This document shows positions 1-11,893 of a stretch of DNA of 64,000 nucleotides, one piece after another. Below the pieces are notes generated by a model. That model was given only the letters and a program-made list of their open reading frames with translations. It was not told the DNA's origin and did not search any database. Position 1 is the first letter of the stretch; every line of letters starts with the position of its first letter. Source of the stretch: Macrophomina tecta (lineage: Eukaryota > Ascomycota > Dothideomycetes > Botryosphaeriales > Botryosphaeriaceae). Location of the stretch: the NCBI GenBank assembly GCA_024180945.1, contig JAKSGN010000007.1:558001-622000 (forward strand), written 5' to 3'. The position numbers and the translations under genes are program-made.

Positions 1-1145
1 CGTGTGACTTGAGATGGGGTTGTGGGTCGAATATGTATAAAAAAAAAAAAGGGAGTGGAGAAGGGCTTGAGGAATATCCAGGGCTACATGATTCAGTGTG
101 TTTCTTATAACAATTCATCGGTCAGTCACGGGCGACGTGATCCACTGAATGTACGTTGGTACGAGCAGTTGGCCCCGGCAAAATGGATCTGCAAAGCCGC
201 GCAGGTGAATGCAGATCCGGCTCTTCGATCATGAAGCTCATAAACAGGCATCTCTAGGATCGGAAGGTGATCGAGACGCCCGTTGAGAGAGGTTCTCCCA
301 CTACGGTACACAGCACAACAGTTGAAGTGGCAAGGTTGCCAGTGCCAGTTTTAGTAGGCGGTCAAAAAAGTCCAAAGTCACCGTCCATATCTAAAAGCTA
401 CGATCGGATACTACATCGATCTCTCGTTGAAGTCTTCGCATGACTTCGGTGACCAGTCCTTTCATGTTCGAGTAGAGGCAAGAAAAGTTCGATCTCAGTG
501 ACGAAGCTTCCTGGAGATGGTACGGTCCTGCATTAATTAAAAAAGTGCCTAAAGCTCACTCCCGGATCCCATTAATCCACCATAGATCTAGCGTACGTAA
601 TTATGCTTATTCTGATGTCAATCAACACTGATATGAGATCTCAGCAATCAAAAAGGTCCTTCCTTGTAAGATAAAAGTGGCTACTGCAGTATCTCAAATT
701 ACGATACAGCGTTCTCCGACTTAGTAAAAAGACTGGCCCTCTCACCAGCGAGGTCCAGGTCCATCATTCCGAACCAAAACACATGGAAAAGTATTTGACT
801 ACCAAAGAACGCGAAGACAACCAGACCCAAAAGTCCGTACGAACTAAAGCTGCGTCTGGCTGACAAACAAAAGGCGAGCCGCTGAGTAAAATAACCGAAA
901 GGAGCGTATCGATGGTATCATCCGTCATTAAGCGTCACCGCTGCTGTGAAACGAAACGAAGAATTTTGATCGGACAAGAACGAATCGGAACAATGGACAA
1001 CGAAGAAAGGACCCTTTGGAATGAGGGGGGGGGAGAAAGCGCTGTGGTGACGCCCCGCATGTTACAAAATCCCTAAAACTCCGCCCCATGCAAGAAAACT
1101 AGCGAACGCGCAACGGTGCTACGTTCAAATGATCGCTCCAATCTA
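1..1145. other. Intergenic, 3' side of rho2
   Basis: I see no convincing gene here. Open frames are short and have no family features. A run of 12 A lies near 39-50. The last part is probably the 3' untranslated region of rho2, which is read leftwards. Confidence 0.5.
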
Positions 1146-2318
1146 TCACAGAATGACACAGCACCCATTAGTTTCGGTCTTGTCAACGGACAGCAATGCA
1201 GCACGGGTTGCCGCTTCAAACACATCGTCTACGCCGTCACCGGTCAGAGAAGAGCATTCGAGGTACTTTCGAGCACCAATTTCGTCCTTCATGTCGTTGC
1301 CGGCCTTGGGGGTGGTGAACTTCAGCGACTTCTTCCGCATTTCCTCCTGGGCTAGAGGATCATCGCGGAGATCCTTCTTCAGACCCACAAGAATAATGGG
1401 GACGTCCGGGCACCGCTCTCTTGCCTCTTCGGCCCACTTGTGCTTGACGTTCTCCAGAGAATCCGGTGAGTCGACGGAGAAACCGACGAGAATAACGTGG
1501 GCCTTGGAATATGCAAGAGGACGTAGCCTTTCGTAGTCTTCCTGACCGGCTGTATCCCATAGCGCAAGCTGCACGGATTTACCGTCGACGCGACAATCCG
1601 TCACGTAATTTTCGAAGACAGTGGGAACCTTAGGCGACAGTCAGTATCTCTATGAGCAGGTGGGGCGTCAGCCAGCTGACGCGGGAGACTTACATATCTC
1701 TATGCACAAATCAGTCATTCGTCTTACATCACCGGAAGGAATGGTTCTAGACTTACAGTCGGAAAGTATCCCAAGGTAAAGACACTGAGTAAACTGGTCT
1801 TTCCGCAGGCGCCGTCGCCGATAATGACCAATTTTCTATGCAAGGCAGCCAGCGTCAGCAGGTTACACGAGGCAAAGGATATCTGTTAAGAGGAGGAGGC
1901 GGTGCGACCAGCACAAGGAAGAAGGCTGTAGGTTATCGCGGCTGGTGGAGTCAAAATGTGACGGCGAGTCTCAGGGAAGCGTGGTCTATTTTTGGTTGCC
2001 TGAGGCTCGGATCACGGACGCCAATGCACGCGATCTTCCCTCGCTTCGTTTAGGGTTGAAGGGCTACGAGGCGCGGCCCTCCGCGACCGGCCATGGAAAT
2101 CGAGTCCAATAAGGGGTAGGGAAAAAGCGGCAACGTGACAGAGGAAAAGTAGAGTGCTGGCGCAGAGGACTGACGGGGCTCCGAGAGCGAGACGGGCGCA
2201 CGCGTGAGGCCGTCGATCTGCAGAACCCCGTGCGGCACCTTGATGGAACTGATTGGAAATGCACCGGTCTCGCATACCTTCTCATGACCTGAGCATCTTG
2301 GCCATTTGGCTGAGCCAT
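1146..2318 (-). CDS. rho2: Rho2-type small GTPase
   Basis: Rho-family GTPase that, by family knowledge, acts at the plasma membrane in cell-wall integrity and polarity signalling. I join four exons: 2318-2278, 1835-1757, 1699-1694 and 1628-1146, giving 202 aa, the normal family length. Visible motifs are the P-loop [11 protein letters not shown] (about residue 20), effector loop [10 protein letters not shown], switch [17 protein letters not shown], the [10 protein letters not shown] region and a C-terminal CAAX box CCVIL; the final Leu predicts geranylgeranylation. The [18 protein letters not shown] stretch fits Rho2 better than Rho1, Rho3 or Rho4. The start is the ATG at 2318; its exon ends at GTATGC and restores the frame (MRR then KLVII). 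The third exon is only six bases (Arg-Tyr) but is needed to complete the effector loop. It diverges from nst1. Confidence 0.93.
1694..1699 (-). other. rho2: 6-base microexon of rho2
   Basis: On the minus strand the six bases AGATAT (Arg-Tyr) are preceded by CATAG and followed by GTAAGT. Flanking exons end ...TTTCCGACT and start GTTCCCACT, both in phase 0. Without these six bases the switch I/effector loop would lack two residues just before VPTVFENY. The intron on the 5' side is 57 bases and the one on the 3' side 65 bases. Confidence 0.85.
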
Positions 2319-3318
2319 GTCTGCTGATTATCCCCTGACGGGCTCCGGAGGGCGGTGCGGGCGGTAGATCGCGGGCAGAGATGGCTCTTGCTAGTAGTTT
2401 GGTGTCGAGTGGCCCGAGAAGACGCAGCGCTGGACGCTCCGGGTGCTGGACGGCGGCAGTCGTAAACAATGTGCTCGTGGGGGTATCTTCGGTGCTTGCG
2501 GCAGCGACGAGGGCGAGAGGCCGATGACAGCGCTCAGACGGGGCAGGCGACGGTAGGAAGCGCGCGGTCGCGGGCGGCGGGCCTCGGGCGGGGGGCGTGC
2601 GGGAGCGATTGAAGAGAGGAGACCGCTCGGGGGCAGCTGGGTTGCGGCAGCCGGGGGGGATACGGCGGCGGAGGGCGCACACGGGGAGCTTGTCGGGTGA
2701 GCGAGGGCGCGGTCGGCGAGGGCGGGCGGCGAGGGAGCTGGCTGCGAGTTTGGGGTGCAATGGCGCGGGACGGGGCTGGTATATACGGGGTGGGCAGTGG
2801 TGCGGCAGGCCTAGGAGCTGCAAGGAGGAGGCAGCGCGAAGAAATGTGCTGAGATACGAGGATGGAAGTGAGCGAGCAGGGCAAAGCAGCAGCAGCGCCA
2901 GGCATGGGCCAGGGCCAAGGGCCAAGGGCACCCATTCGCTCCAGCCACGCTCGGACGCGGATTAACGCCGGCTGCTGAGATGCCGACGCAGCAGCAGCAC
3001 CTTGACCTTGAGAGAGATGATGCACGCCCGTCTTTGACGTCGTCGCAACACCACACCCACCCAAGCCCGCCCGCAGAGCAGCCCGCGATCCCCCGCCCCC
3101 AGGCCGCAAGTAGAGCTGCCCGCGCCGCCGGAGCGAGTGGCTGCCACACCCGAGCACACGTACGTGACCTGTGGAGGGGCCTGGTTGAGCCGCCGCCCAT
3201 GAACACCACCGTCAGCCGCTCATGCGCCTGCTCCTCCGCCGCGCCACTCCCTCTCCGAGCCCGTTTCTAACTCGCCCGTTGCGCGCCAGGTCTGCTCCCG
3301 ACTACGCTACCACCCCAC
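2319..3318. promoter_or_regulatory. Divergent rho2/nst1 promoter region
   Basis: A 1.0-kb GC-rich stretch between two start codons that point away from each other. Long open frames on both strands (for example 2534-3157 minus) are a by-product of the GC content; they show no domains and overlap one another. It should hold both promoters and 5' leaders. I see no clear TATA box. Confidence 0.5.
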
Positions 3319-6300
3319 ATGGCCAACACCAGAGCGCATCCCGGCGCGCCTGCGCCCAGCAACGGCGTGCTAACCGGCACAGCTCCGCCTGGCAATCCCA
3401 GCGTCAATCGCAAGAAGGCGAAGCGCCGCGCCAAGCTGGCAGCGAAGCAACAGCAGCAGGACCAGCAGCAGCCAAATCCCAGCCTGCACAATGGCCACGT
3501 CCCGCACGCCCAGAGCGCCGTGCACAACGGCAATTCAGCGCCCTCCGAGCCGCAGCCCGCCATGGACTACGATGACGAGCTCGACGATGCCGACCAGTTC
3601 GATGCTGGTGACAATGAAGACATGTACTACACAGATGACGAGGCCGCGCACGCCTACGCCCACCACTACGACGCCAGCGTGCCCATGGCAAATGGCCACC
3701 CTTCCGACGCTGCCAGCAAGGCCAAGAAAAAAAAGAAGAAGAAGCGAGGCAGGCCGTCCGATGTGCAGGGGCACGCTTACAATATACCGAGCGGCAGCTC
3801 CTCTGGCATGCTCACTCATCCAGGCGCGCATCCACCTCCGCCCCCACCTCCCCCGCCACTCTCCAATCCCGCTTTCCGCACGATGCGCAGCTCGACCTCC
3901 CGCGACCGCATATGGAACACGTCAACCCAGGAAGAGCGCGAGAGAATCAGGGAATTCTGGCTATCGCTGGGCGAGGAGGAACGGAAGTCGCTGGTAAAGA
4001 TCGAGAAGGAGGCGGTTCTGCGCAAGATGAAGGAGCAGCAGAAGCATTCGTGCAGCTGTACTGTTTGCGGCCGGAAGCGCACCGCTATCGAGGAGGAACT
4101 GGAGGTCCTGTACGACGCGTACTATGAGGAGTTGGAGCTGTACGGCGACCAGGAAAACATACCCGATAATGGCGATTCCGTGCTAACCACAGGGAGGCCG
4201 TACAGCCGCAGGCAGGACCCTCGCCTTCCCCCGGATCGAATGATCGACCCAAACCAGCCTTATGATTCCGGAAATCGCGTCGAAGAGTTAGGAGACGAGG
4301 AGGATGACGAGGACGAGCTGGACGAGGAGGAGTATAGCGATGAAGACGAGGAAGATTACAGTGACGAAGAAGAGCCGGAAGAGCTGCCTGTCAGAGGCAC
4401 GGCTGCAGATTTCTCCTTCTTCGGAAACAGCCTGACAGTCAAAGGTCGGTGTCACAAATGCATGAAAAGTGAGTTAAGGGAGGATGCCGCTGACGCTTCT
4501 CTGGTACCAGGTGGAATTCTCACAGTGGCAGACGACCTACTAAAGAATGACGGCAAGAAGTTCATTGAGATGATGGAGCAACTTGCAGAACGTCGAATGC
4601 AACGGGAAGATCAAGTTGTGGAGCATGCAGGCAGCTTGGCTTATTCGTCTTCAATGGCAAATCATCACGCAGGTCACAACCACGGTCCGCCACCAGACGA
4701 CGAGGATTATGATGACGAGGAGGACTACGATAGTCAAGAGGACGAGTACGAGGAGGAGGAAGATGACTTGGTGTGTTTGGAATCACTATATTGTTATGCG
4801 AAAGCGAAGCTATCTCTGACGGAACCCAGGATACTATGACCGAGCAGCAGCGGATGCGGGAAGGCCGACGGATGTTCCAAATCTTCGCAGCACGCATGTT
4901 CGAACAACGTGTATTGTCAGCGTACCGGGAAAAGGTTGCAAACGAACGCCAGCAGAAACTCATCGAAGAGCTTGACGAGGAGAATCGGCGCACGGCAGAG
5001 CGTGAGGCGAAGAAAACAAAGGATGCGCAAAAAAGAAAAGAAAAGAAGGCCGCACAGAAGCAGCGTCAGGCGGAGGAGAAGGCGCGCAAGGAGGCTGAAA
5101 AGAAGGCTGAAGAGGAAGCAGCAAAGGCTGCCGAGGCAAAGAGGCAGGAAGAATTGCGGAAGAAACGAGAGGAACAGAAGAAGAAGAAGGAAGCCGAGCG
5201 GAAGGCCCAGGAGGAGAAGAAGCGAAAGGAGGCGGATAAGAAGAGGAGGCTGGAGGAGGAACGACTGAAGCAGCAGGAAGCTGAGCGCAAAGCTCAAGAG
5301 CAAAAGGCTGCAGAGAAGAAGGCTCGGGAAGACGCGAAGCGCAAAGAGCGAGAAGAGCGGGGAGCTAGAGAGAGGGAAGCTAGAGAGCAGAGGGCACATG
5401 CGGAACAGCAGCGGAAAGATAAAGAGGCAAAGATCAAGGCAGAGAAGGAGCGCGCTCGCAAGGACGAAGAGGCCACGAAAGTTTCCCAGCATGCGCAACC
5501 TGCGAAGAGGACTTCTCAACCGACACCCGCTCTCCCACCAGGGCTTATCTCCAAGCAATCTTCTGCTGGCTTCCCGTCACCTCATGTCCAGGTTGCAACT
5601 CCCAATATCCAAAAAGCAGCGACTCCATCGAAACCGCGTCAAAGTTCGCAGCAAGACGACCATGCACCCTCGCCGCAGACTCCTCTGGTATTTCCTGGAG
5701 CAAGCAAGTCAGTGTCGCCAAGCAATCAGATTGCTCCGAAGACGATTCTGCAGAAGCCGCCGTCTCAAATTCCCTCGTCGAGTATGCAGCATCCTCAACC
5801 CACGTCTCCAATGCCACCAATAGGCCCTCCTCCCGGTATGCATTCCGGATTTGGCGGACTACCTCTTGGTCTGAATGCCCCGTCGCCGATGCAAGGCGGG
5901 ATGATGCACGGCCTGAATCAGCCCCGTGGGCCCATGTTTCCCCACGCACCTCCACCGATCGGCGCGCAATACCCTGGTTTCCCAGCTCCGAATGGAATGC
6001 CCGCGCCACCTCCTGGTATGAACGCGCCCGGTATGCCCCTTGGCCGGGGCTTTCCAGGCATGCCCATGCCTCCTGGCTTTGGTCAGCCTCTGCCCGGCAT
6101 GAGTGCGGCAGGTCAAATTCCAGGCTTCAGCGCTCCTCGCGACATTATGCCGTCTCACTCTCGCCAAGCATCCGGGTCGGGATCGTTTGATTCTCCTATT
6201 GGTGGCCCACCTGCTCATCCCATTGCCCGACCAACGCCTATTCAGAGGCCGTCAAGCGTCAAACCACAAGAACTGGGCTTGGAAAGCAAGAGATCGGGTA

Positions 6301-7118
6301 ATGATGTTGACGAACTAAGCAACCACTTGGGGAGCAGCGCTCTGCTCGACGATAGTGACGAACCCATTCCGACAAGCGCTGGTGAAGTTCGGCGTCCAAG
6401 CCTTGCACCGTCGGCGAGATCTGGAAGAATGGGTTTCGGTACTTCTCCGCTATTTACGGATGTTGGGACTCGTGGCATTGACACTTTCGGCTTGCCGAGC
6501 AGTACAAATAGCACATGGGGCACACCAACTGTACCCTTTGGACCTCCTGGTATGGGTGGCAGCACGTGGGGATCTCCTCCAATGGCTAGCGGCTGGCCTA
6601 CCACTGTCGGCAGCTTTGGCAGCGTTGGGGCTCCCCTAGGTGCTCCGCACCGGCCGAGCATCTCGCGGCCAGTGTCAGTTCGACTGATGGTATGCCAAGC
6701 GTGCAAGCAGCTCGCGCAGAGCCAACCCAACTCTGATGGATTCTACGATATCCCCACCATCATCCGTACGATTGACGCGTCCATCCGTGGACCGGCAGAT
6801 ACTCCCGTTGTCGAGCCCGAGGTCGTGGATATCTGCGAAACGGAGGGAGATGCGCACAACGGTGGCGGCTTTTTGCGCAAGAGGGACGGACCTGATGGTT
6901 CCGTATCAGTGAAGTTTGAGCCCGACACGACCAGCAGCGGTGGCATCCGTATCCCTGGACAAGCTCCTCTTCACGGCTTGGGCGAGATCGGCAGCCCCAT
7001 TCCGACCAACTCGACACCTTTCGGCATGACTGGCATCAATGTATCACCGGCCAATGCAGCTCGTTCCTCGCCTTTCTCTGCTTCCGCTCTAGGCGGTGTA
7101 TCATCACCGAGCTTTTAG
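3319..7118 (+). CDS. nst1: Stress response protein Nst1
   Basis: Nst1 is a fungal protein linked to salt stress and mRNA-processing granules; its biochemistry is unclear. Two exons, 3319-4770 and 4830-7118, are joined over a 59-base intron (GTGTGT, branch CTGAC, CCCAG) to give 1246 aa, the expected size. The N-terminal half has a basic patch ([14 protein letters not shown]), acidic Asp/Glu tracts, a poly-Pro run and the family core with a [10 protein letters not shown] cysteine cluster (about residues 230-260). After the intron comes the [18 protein letters not shown] segment, then about 170 residues of Lys/Glu/Ala-rich coiled coil, then a long Pro/Gly/Met-rich disordered tail. The ATG lies in CCCCACATGG. 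Antisense frames under the coiled coil are shadows. Confidence 0.95.
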
Positions 7119-8494
7119 TTGACTGCTCTTAGCTAAGAGACAAATCTTTTTCCCTGTCTGCTGCTCTCCTTTTCTTTCCTCCCGGGAAACCCTCCCGATA
7201 AGCCGGGCTAGTTGCCGGCTTTTGATTAAGTGTCAACAATCAAACCTCCATTTTTCCCGTCTTCTGTCTGTCCCATGGGTAGTGGTTATTCTGCTATAAG
7301 TTACCATTGCTGCTGCTGCTGCTAATGATGATAATGACGATGATGACGGTGTTGTTGCTGCTTTTCTAGTCTTGGTTCTGCGATCCCCACAGCTACTTGC
7401 TCCTGCTTCTCCCATGGTGAAGCAGAAAGCGTCACCAACCACGCCACAGTTACCGTGATTATCCGAGCTTAGCCGTTCTTAGGTCTTTGGAATGGTAAAT
7501 GACGGCTCTTTTTCCGCTTCCTCGATTTTTTTTGGCCCACAGGCGCCTCGCCTTCCCACACTGGTCTTGGTAGATGGTTCGTGCGGCTTGCTGACGCTAG
7601 AGAACGCTCCTCCCTTTCTTTATTTGCCTAAACAGATGCCTCAGAAATCATTATTTTGGGCTAAGAATGGCATTGAAGGAGCAGGGGATTGATCGGAAAG
7701 GGGGTTCTTGGTCGTGTTGTTTCTCGGCAATGTGGCGGAAGGGCTGTCGGGCATTTTCGGGGTTGGAACGGGATCGGGGAGACGATGATCATGAAGGATG
7801 GATATCGTACAATTTATTCCCCCCTCTAGTGGCGGGATGTCTCGGCTGCTGTAGGCAGGAAGGAAATTGATTGACCGGCCTGCTCCTTCATGGTTCGTCT
7901 GGGTGCGTTGTTAATGTTGGTGCGTGTTTGTCTCATGGGAGGTTGCCTTTAATTTTTCTAATTTTTTTTTCCCCTTTCCTTGAAGATATTGTCCACAGAT
8001 ATAGCGCTTGTCGAGAGGAATAAGTGACCGCTAAGAAGTTGAAGGGTAGTTAGGACGAGTCCGCATGGTTACAGGTAGCATGTAACGGTTGTTGGGTCTG
8101 GTTCGAGGTATATGGTGCACGTCGCGAAGAATTTGTTGCTGTGTTGGTAGCCGTGTTTGTCGAGCGCATGAAATCAACAGAATATCAGCACCGAAATTCG
8201 TGAAGCGCGAGGACCAGCACGACATATATATTTGAGTAGCTCGTAATATTTTTAGATATGCGAAGAATCATTTCAATTGTATTTAAAAGCGAAATACTGC
8301 ATACTTAACGTCTTGACAGTGGATTCTTCGAAATCACTGAAGCGAGGTGCCTCTTACTACGCGCCTTTCTTCTACATTATTCTCGACGGAGCACATGCAG
8401 ACGCACAGCATGCTATCTCTGCAGATTCAACAACCCAAGCCGAATGATGTGCCCAAATCACATCCGATCCATCCATCGTAAGACACCGCACTCC
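7119..8494. other. Convergent 3' intergenic region
   Basis: Lies between the 3' ends of nst1 (plus) and bna5 (minus). It contains short imperfect microsatellites (TGC repeats near 7309-7322, followed by GAT/GAC triplets) and T-rich stretches near 7955-7975. I see no supported gene. Confidence 0.5.
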
Positions 8495-10064
8495 TTACCC
8501 CCTTCCCTCCACCTCCGCCGCAGCCTTCCGACACGCCTCCTTGAACACCTCGACAAACCGCCACACATCCCCAAACCCATTATACAGCGGCGCGGGCGCC
8601 ACGCGCACGACATCCGGCCGGCGCTCATCCACGACGACGCCGCGCTCCTCTAACTCACGCATCACCGCATCCAGCAAGCCGGGCCGGAGCAGCAGACTCA
8701 GCTGCGCGCCACGCTCCTCCGGGTTGCGCGGTGTGATGAGGCTGAACAGGGGCCCCTGCTCCGGCTCGCCGTCTGGATTCGCGGCGAAGAGCAGGTGCTC
8801 CAAGTACGCTGTCAAGCGCACGCTCTTGGCGCGCAGGTCCGCCATGGACGTCTGCGCGAAGACGGACAGCGAGGCCAGCAGCGCCGTCGTGTCCAGCGCG
8901 CTCGGATTCGACAGCTGGAAGCCCGCAGCACCGGGCATGGGGACGAAGGCGCTCTCCATGCGGAAGCGCGTCGACTTGTCGTGGCCCCACCAGCCACTGA
9001 GGCGGGGCCGGTAGCCGAGGGTGCGCTCGTCGATGGTCGTGGCGTCTGAGAAAGCAGCGGCGGTTTGGGAGGAGGGGGTGACTTGCGTATGGCGCGCGTG
9101 CACGAACAGCCCGCCGATGCCGCCCGGGCCGCTGTTCAGGTACTTGTAGTTGCACCAGGCGGCGAAGTCGACATTCCAGGCGTGGAGGGACAGGGGTACG
9201 TTGCCTGCGGCGTGCGCGAGGTCCCAGCCGACGGTGATGTTGTGGGCGTGCGCGTGGGCAGTGATGCGCGGGATGTCGAGGAGTTGGCCGCTGTAGTACT
9301 GGATGCCGGGGAGGAGGAGGAGGGCGGTGGTGCTGGCGTGGGCATCGATGACAGAGAGGATGTAGGAGGTCGGAAGGTAGGAGGTTGTGGGGTCGGGAGG
9401 GCTGAGCTCGACGAGGGCGGTGGAGGGGTGCAAGTTGTGGTGGTGGAGCTGGGATTGCACGGCGTACTGGAATAGTTCGTGAGCATGTTTGAGGGGTTGG
9501 GGATGGAGAACGTACATGGTCGCTGGGGAAGGCTTTTCCCTCGATGATGATCTTGTAGCGCTCTTTGGTTGGGCGGTAGAAGCTGGCCATGAGCAAGTGA
9601 AGGTTGGCCGTCAGCGTCTGCATGACTGCGACTTCCTCTGGTTCGGCGCCGACGATCTTGGCTGTCTGTATCTTTGCATCTTCGTCGATGTCTACCCAGG
9701 GGGGCGAAACGGCGTCTTCGAGGGGCTGGAAATGGCCGTATACACCTTTGTTGGCCCAGGTGTCCAGATATTTGCGGATGTAGTCCTGTGTGCGCCGCGG
9801 CTGCAAACCTAGAGAATTGCCGCAGAGATATGTAGACGGGTAGGTCAAATCGTTCTCTGGAAGGACGGCATTGATGGTCTCAGGGACTTCGACCGCGCCG
9901 GCATCGGTGCCTAGGCGTTTGCGCTTCAGGCCGGCACGCGTGGGGATGATGAATTCTTCGCGGAGCTTCCGCAGCGGGTCCTGGGCGTCGAGAGCCTCTG
10001 CGAATTCTTTGGTGAATGACTTTGGGTCGTCAAGCCGTAGCTCGGGGGGCGTGTTTTGCGCCAT
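8495..10064 (-). CDS. bna5: Kynureninase
   Basis: PLP enzyme that splits kynurenine or 3-hydroxykynurenine to anthranilate or 3-hydroxyanthranilate plus alanine, in cytosolic NAD+ synthesis from tryptophan. Exons 10064-9516 and 9466-8495 join over a 49-base intron (donor GTACGT, acceptor TTCCAG) to 506 aa, slightly longer than usual. Visible motifs are [14 protein letters not shown], the [19 protein letters not shown] join, WDLAHAAGN, and [12 protein letters not shown], which holds the PLP-binding Lys. The start at 10064 ([13 protein letters not shown]) is preferred: an in-frame ATG at 10247 would add 61 low-complexity residues reaching into the isa2 promoter. The C-terminal half is very GC-rich. 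It diverges from isa2 and belongs to the same pathway as bna2 at 24.5-26.1 kb. Confidence 0.95.
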
Positions 10065-10285
10065 GGTCGAGGTCCAATTGCTGGGTGGAGAGACGAGCGC
10101 GGGGAAGGAAGGGAGTAAGCGGGAGGCATGAGTATGCGCATCATCATGGCGGGGTGCATGTGGCGCAGGCGTTGTGGCGGGTTCAGAGCACCGCATCATC
10201 GGTCGGCCGTCGTCTGCTTCTCCGACGATTTCAAAGCCATACCGCAACCGCTGCGCACCGTCTCCACCTCCAACCCTGCGACATC
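10065..10285. promoter_or_regulatory. Shared bna5/isa2 divergent promoter
   Basis: Only 221 bases separate the bna5 start (10064, minus) from the isa2 start (10286, plus), so both promoters must share this stretch. I see no clear TATA box, as expected for constitutive genes. Confidence 0.6.
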
Positions 10286-11015
10286 ATGGCAGCCGCTCCT
10301 ACCATCTGTTCCTCTTGCCTCCGCGCCATGCAGGCTGCAGCTCGCGCTCGCCCAGCGTCCTCGCAACGGGCTATCCGTGCAGCCCGCCGTGGCTTCGCCG
10401 TGTCCTCGACCTCCGCCACTTCCCCGAAGACGCCGCTTCTCGACTTTCTTGCGCCACCGATACGTTCCCGCCATGCCCAGCTGCTGGGGTCGTCAGCGCG
10501 GCTGCAAGCAGGGGAGAGAGGGCTCGGTCTTCGGGCATTTTCATTGTCGGCCTCGCGGCGCGCAGCAGTCCTCAACCCGCGGACAGATGAAGATGGCAAC
10601 GAGATGATTGTGGAGATCACGCCGCGCGCAGCTCATGTATGAATGCCACGAGGCTCCTTTTATATGCGTGGGACATTCCGACTGACTGGTTTCTTAACAG
10701 CGCCTGAAGCAGATCATGACACAAGACAAGAACCCGGACCTTGCCCTCCGCGTAACTGTAGAATCAGGAGGCTGCCACGGATTTCAGTACCTCATGTCCC
10801 TGACGAACATGTCCGAGATCTCCCAGGAGGACGATACTGTGTTTGAAGGTCCCGATGGCGCGAAGATTGTGCTAGATGAGCCGAGCTTGGAGCTGTTGAA
10901 GGGGAGCAAGGTGGACTACACCATGGAGCTGATCGGCAGCCAGTTCAAGATTGTGGACAATCCTGCGGCCAGTAGCAGTTGTGGTTGTGGAACGAGTTTT
11001 GATGTCAAGATGTAA
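10286..11015 (+). CDS. isa2: Mitochondrial Fe-S assembly protein Isa2 (ISCA2)
   Basis: A-type iron-sulfur assembly factor for maturation of mitochondrial 4Fe-4S proteins such as aconitase. Exons 10286-10636 and 10701-11015 join over a 64-base intron (GTATGA, branch CTGAC, AACAG) to 221 aa. The first about 95 residues are rich in Arg, Ala and Ser with no acidic run, like a mitochondrial presequence. The HesB/IscA domain covers about 115-221, with the three conserved cysteines in SGGCHGFQY and CGCGTSF. The Glu after the presequence region and the VFEGPDGAKIVLDEPSL segment favour Isa2 over Isa1. It diverges from bna5 and is followed in the same direction by rpl28. Confidence 0.93.
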
Positions 11016-11329
11016 TAGCGGAAGCGCATGGAGCAGGAGTTCGGATATATAGGGTTTAATTGAGATATTCCCCCTCGCATCTGCTACAGAGGCCCAGCGG
11101 GAGGCTTTTCTGATTGTTGTGACATCCAATCCGGTGCTTGCCATTTCTCATGGTCGGCCTCTGGCACTACAGTCTTGGCAATTGTAACTCTTGGCACCGA
11201 GCGCGGCGCTAAGTCACGTGCACAAGTTAAGCGAGGCTGCAACACCAAAAACTACGAAAACTCGACCGCAACTCTCCTGCTTCCTCCAAGGACGACCAAC
11301 GACACCTTCGGCCACACAACAACGTCAAC
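11016..11329. promoter_or_regulatory. isa2-rpl28 intergenic with CACGTG box
   Basis: A 314-base spacer holding the 3' end of isa2 and the rpl28 promoter. It contains a GTCACGTGCA element near 11213-11222 (CACGTG core), a common site for bHLH and Cbf1-type factors upstream of fungal housekeeping genes. No TATA box was seen. Confidence 0.4.
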
Positions 11330-11893
11330 ATGCCGACCCGCCTCACCAAGACCCGCAAGCACCGTGGCCACGTCTCGGCCGGTCACGGACGTATTGGCAA
11401 GCACAGGAAGCACCCCGGTGGTCGTGGTCTCGCTGGTGGTCAGGTACGTGAACATTGTCCTCTACAATCTCGTAAAATGCCGCGACTGACATCTTGAAGC
11501 ACCACCACCGCACCAACATGGACAAGTACCACCCTGGTTACTTCGGAAAGGTCGGCATGCGTTACTGTAAGTTTTGACACTGAGCTCCGCCTGGAGGTAT
11601 GTCATGTGCTTACATGCAGGACAGTCCACAAGACTCAGCAGCAGTTCTGGAAGCCGGTCATCAACCTCGACAAGCTCTGGTCGCTCGTCCCCGCTGAGAA
11701 GCGCGATGAGTACATCTCCGCCAAGAGCACCGAGAAGGCCCCCGTCCTCGACCTCCTCCCTCTCGGCTACTCCAAGGTCCTCGGCAAGGGTCGCATTCCC
11801 AACGTCCCGATCGTCGTCCGTGCCCGTTACGTCTCCAAGGAGGCTGAGCGCAAGATCAAGGAGGCCGGCGGTGTTGTCCAGCTCGTCGCGTAA
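11330..11893 (+). CDS. rpl28: 60S ribosomal protein uL15 (L28/L27a)
   Basis: Large-subunit ribosomal protein. Three exons, 11330-11443, 11500-11566 and 11625-11893, with introns of 56 and 58 bases, give 149 aa, the same length as the yeast protein. The N terminus is [20 protein letters not shown], followed by the basic Gly-rich GGRGLAGGQ and [20 protein letters not shown]. The second join restores [13 protein letters not shown] across a split Phe codon. The C terminus ends in GGVVQLVA. Strong C-ending codon preference fits a highly expressed gene. An early intron after about 38 codons is typical of fungal ribosomal protein genes. Confidence 0.97.

Noticed and set aside
2050..3209. Several overlapping long open frames on both strands upstream of nst1
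   Set aside because: GC-rich promoter and leader sequence; Pro/Arg/Ala-rich translations without domains, overlapping one another.
4917..5558. 213-codon minus-strand frame made mostly of Leu, Phe and Ser
   Set aside because: It is the exact shadow of the Lys/Glu coiled coil of nst1.
10065..10247. Upstream in-frame ATG for kynureninase at 10247
   Set aside because: It would add 61 low-complexity residues and overlap nearly all of the isa2 promoter; the ATG at 10064 gives a normal N terminus.
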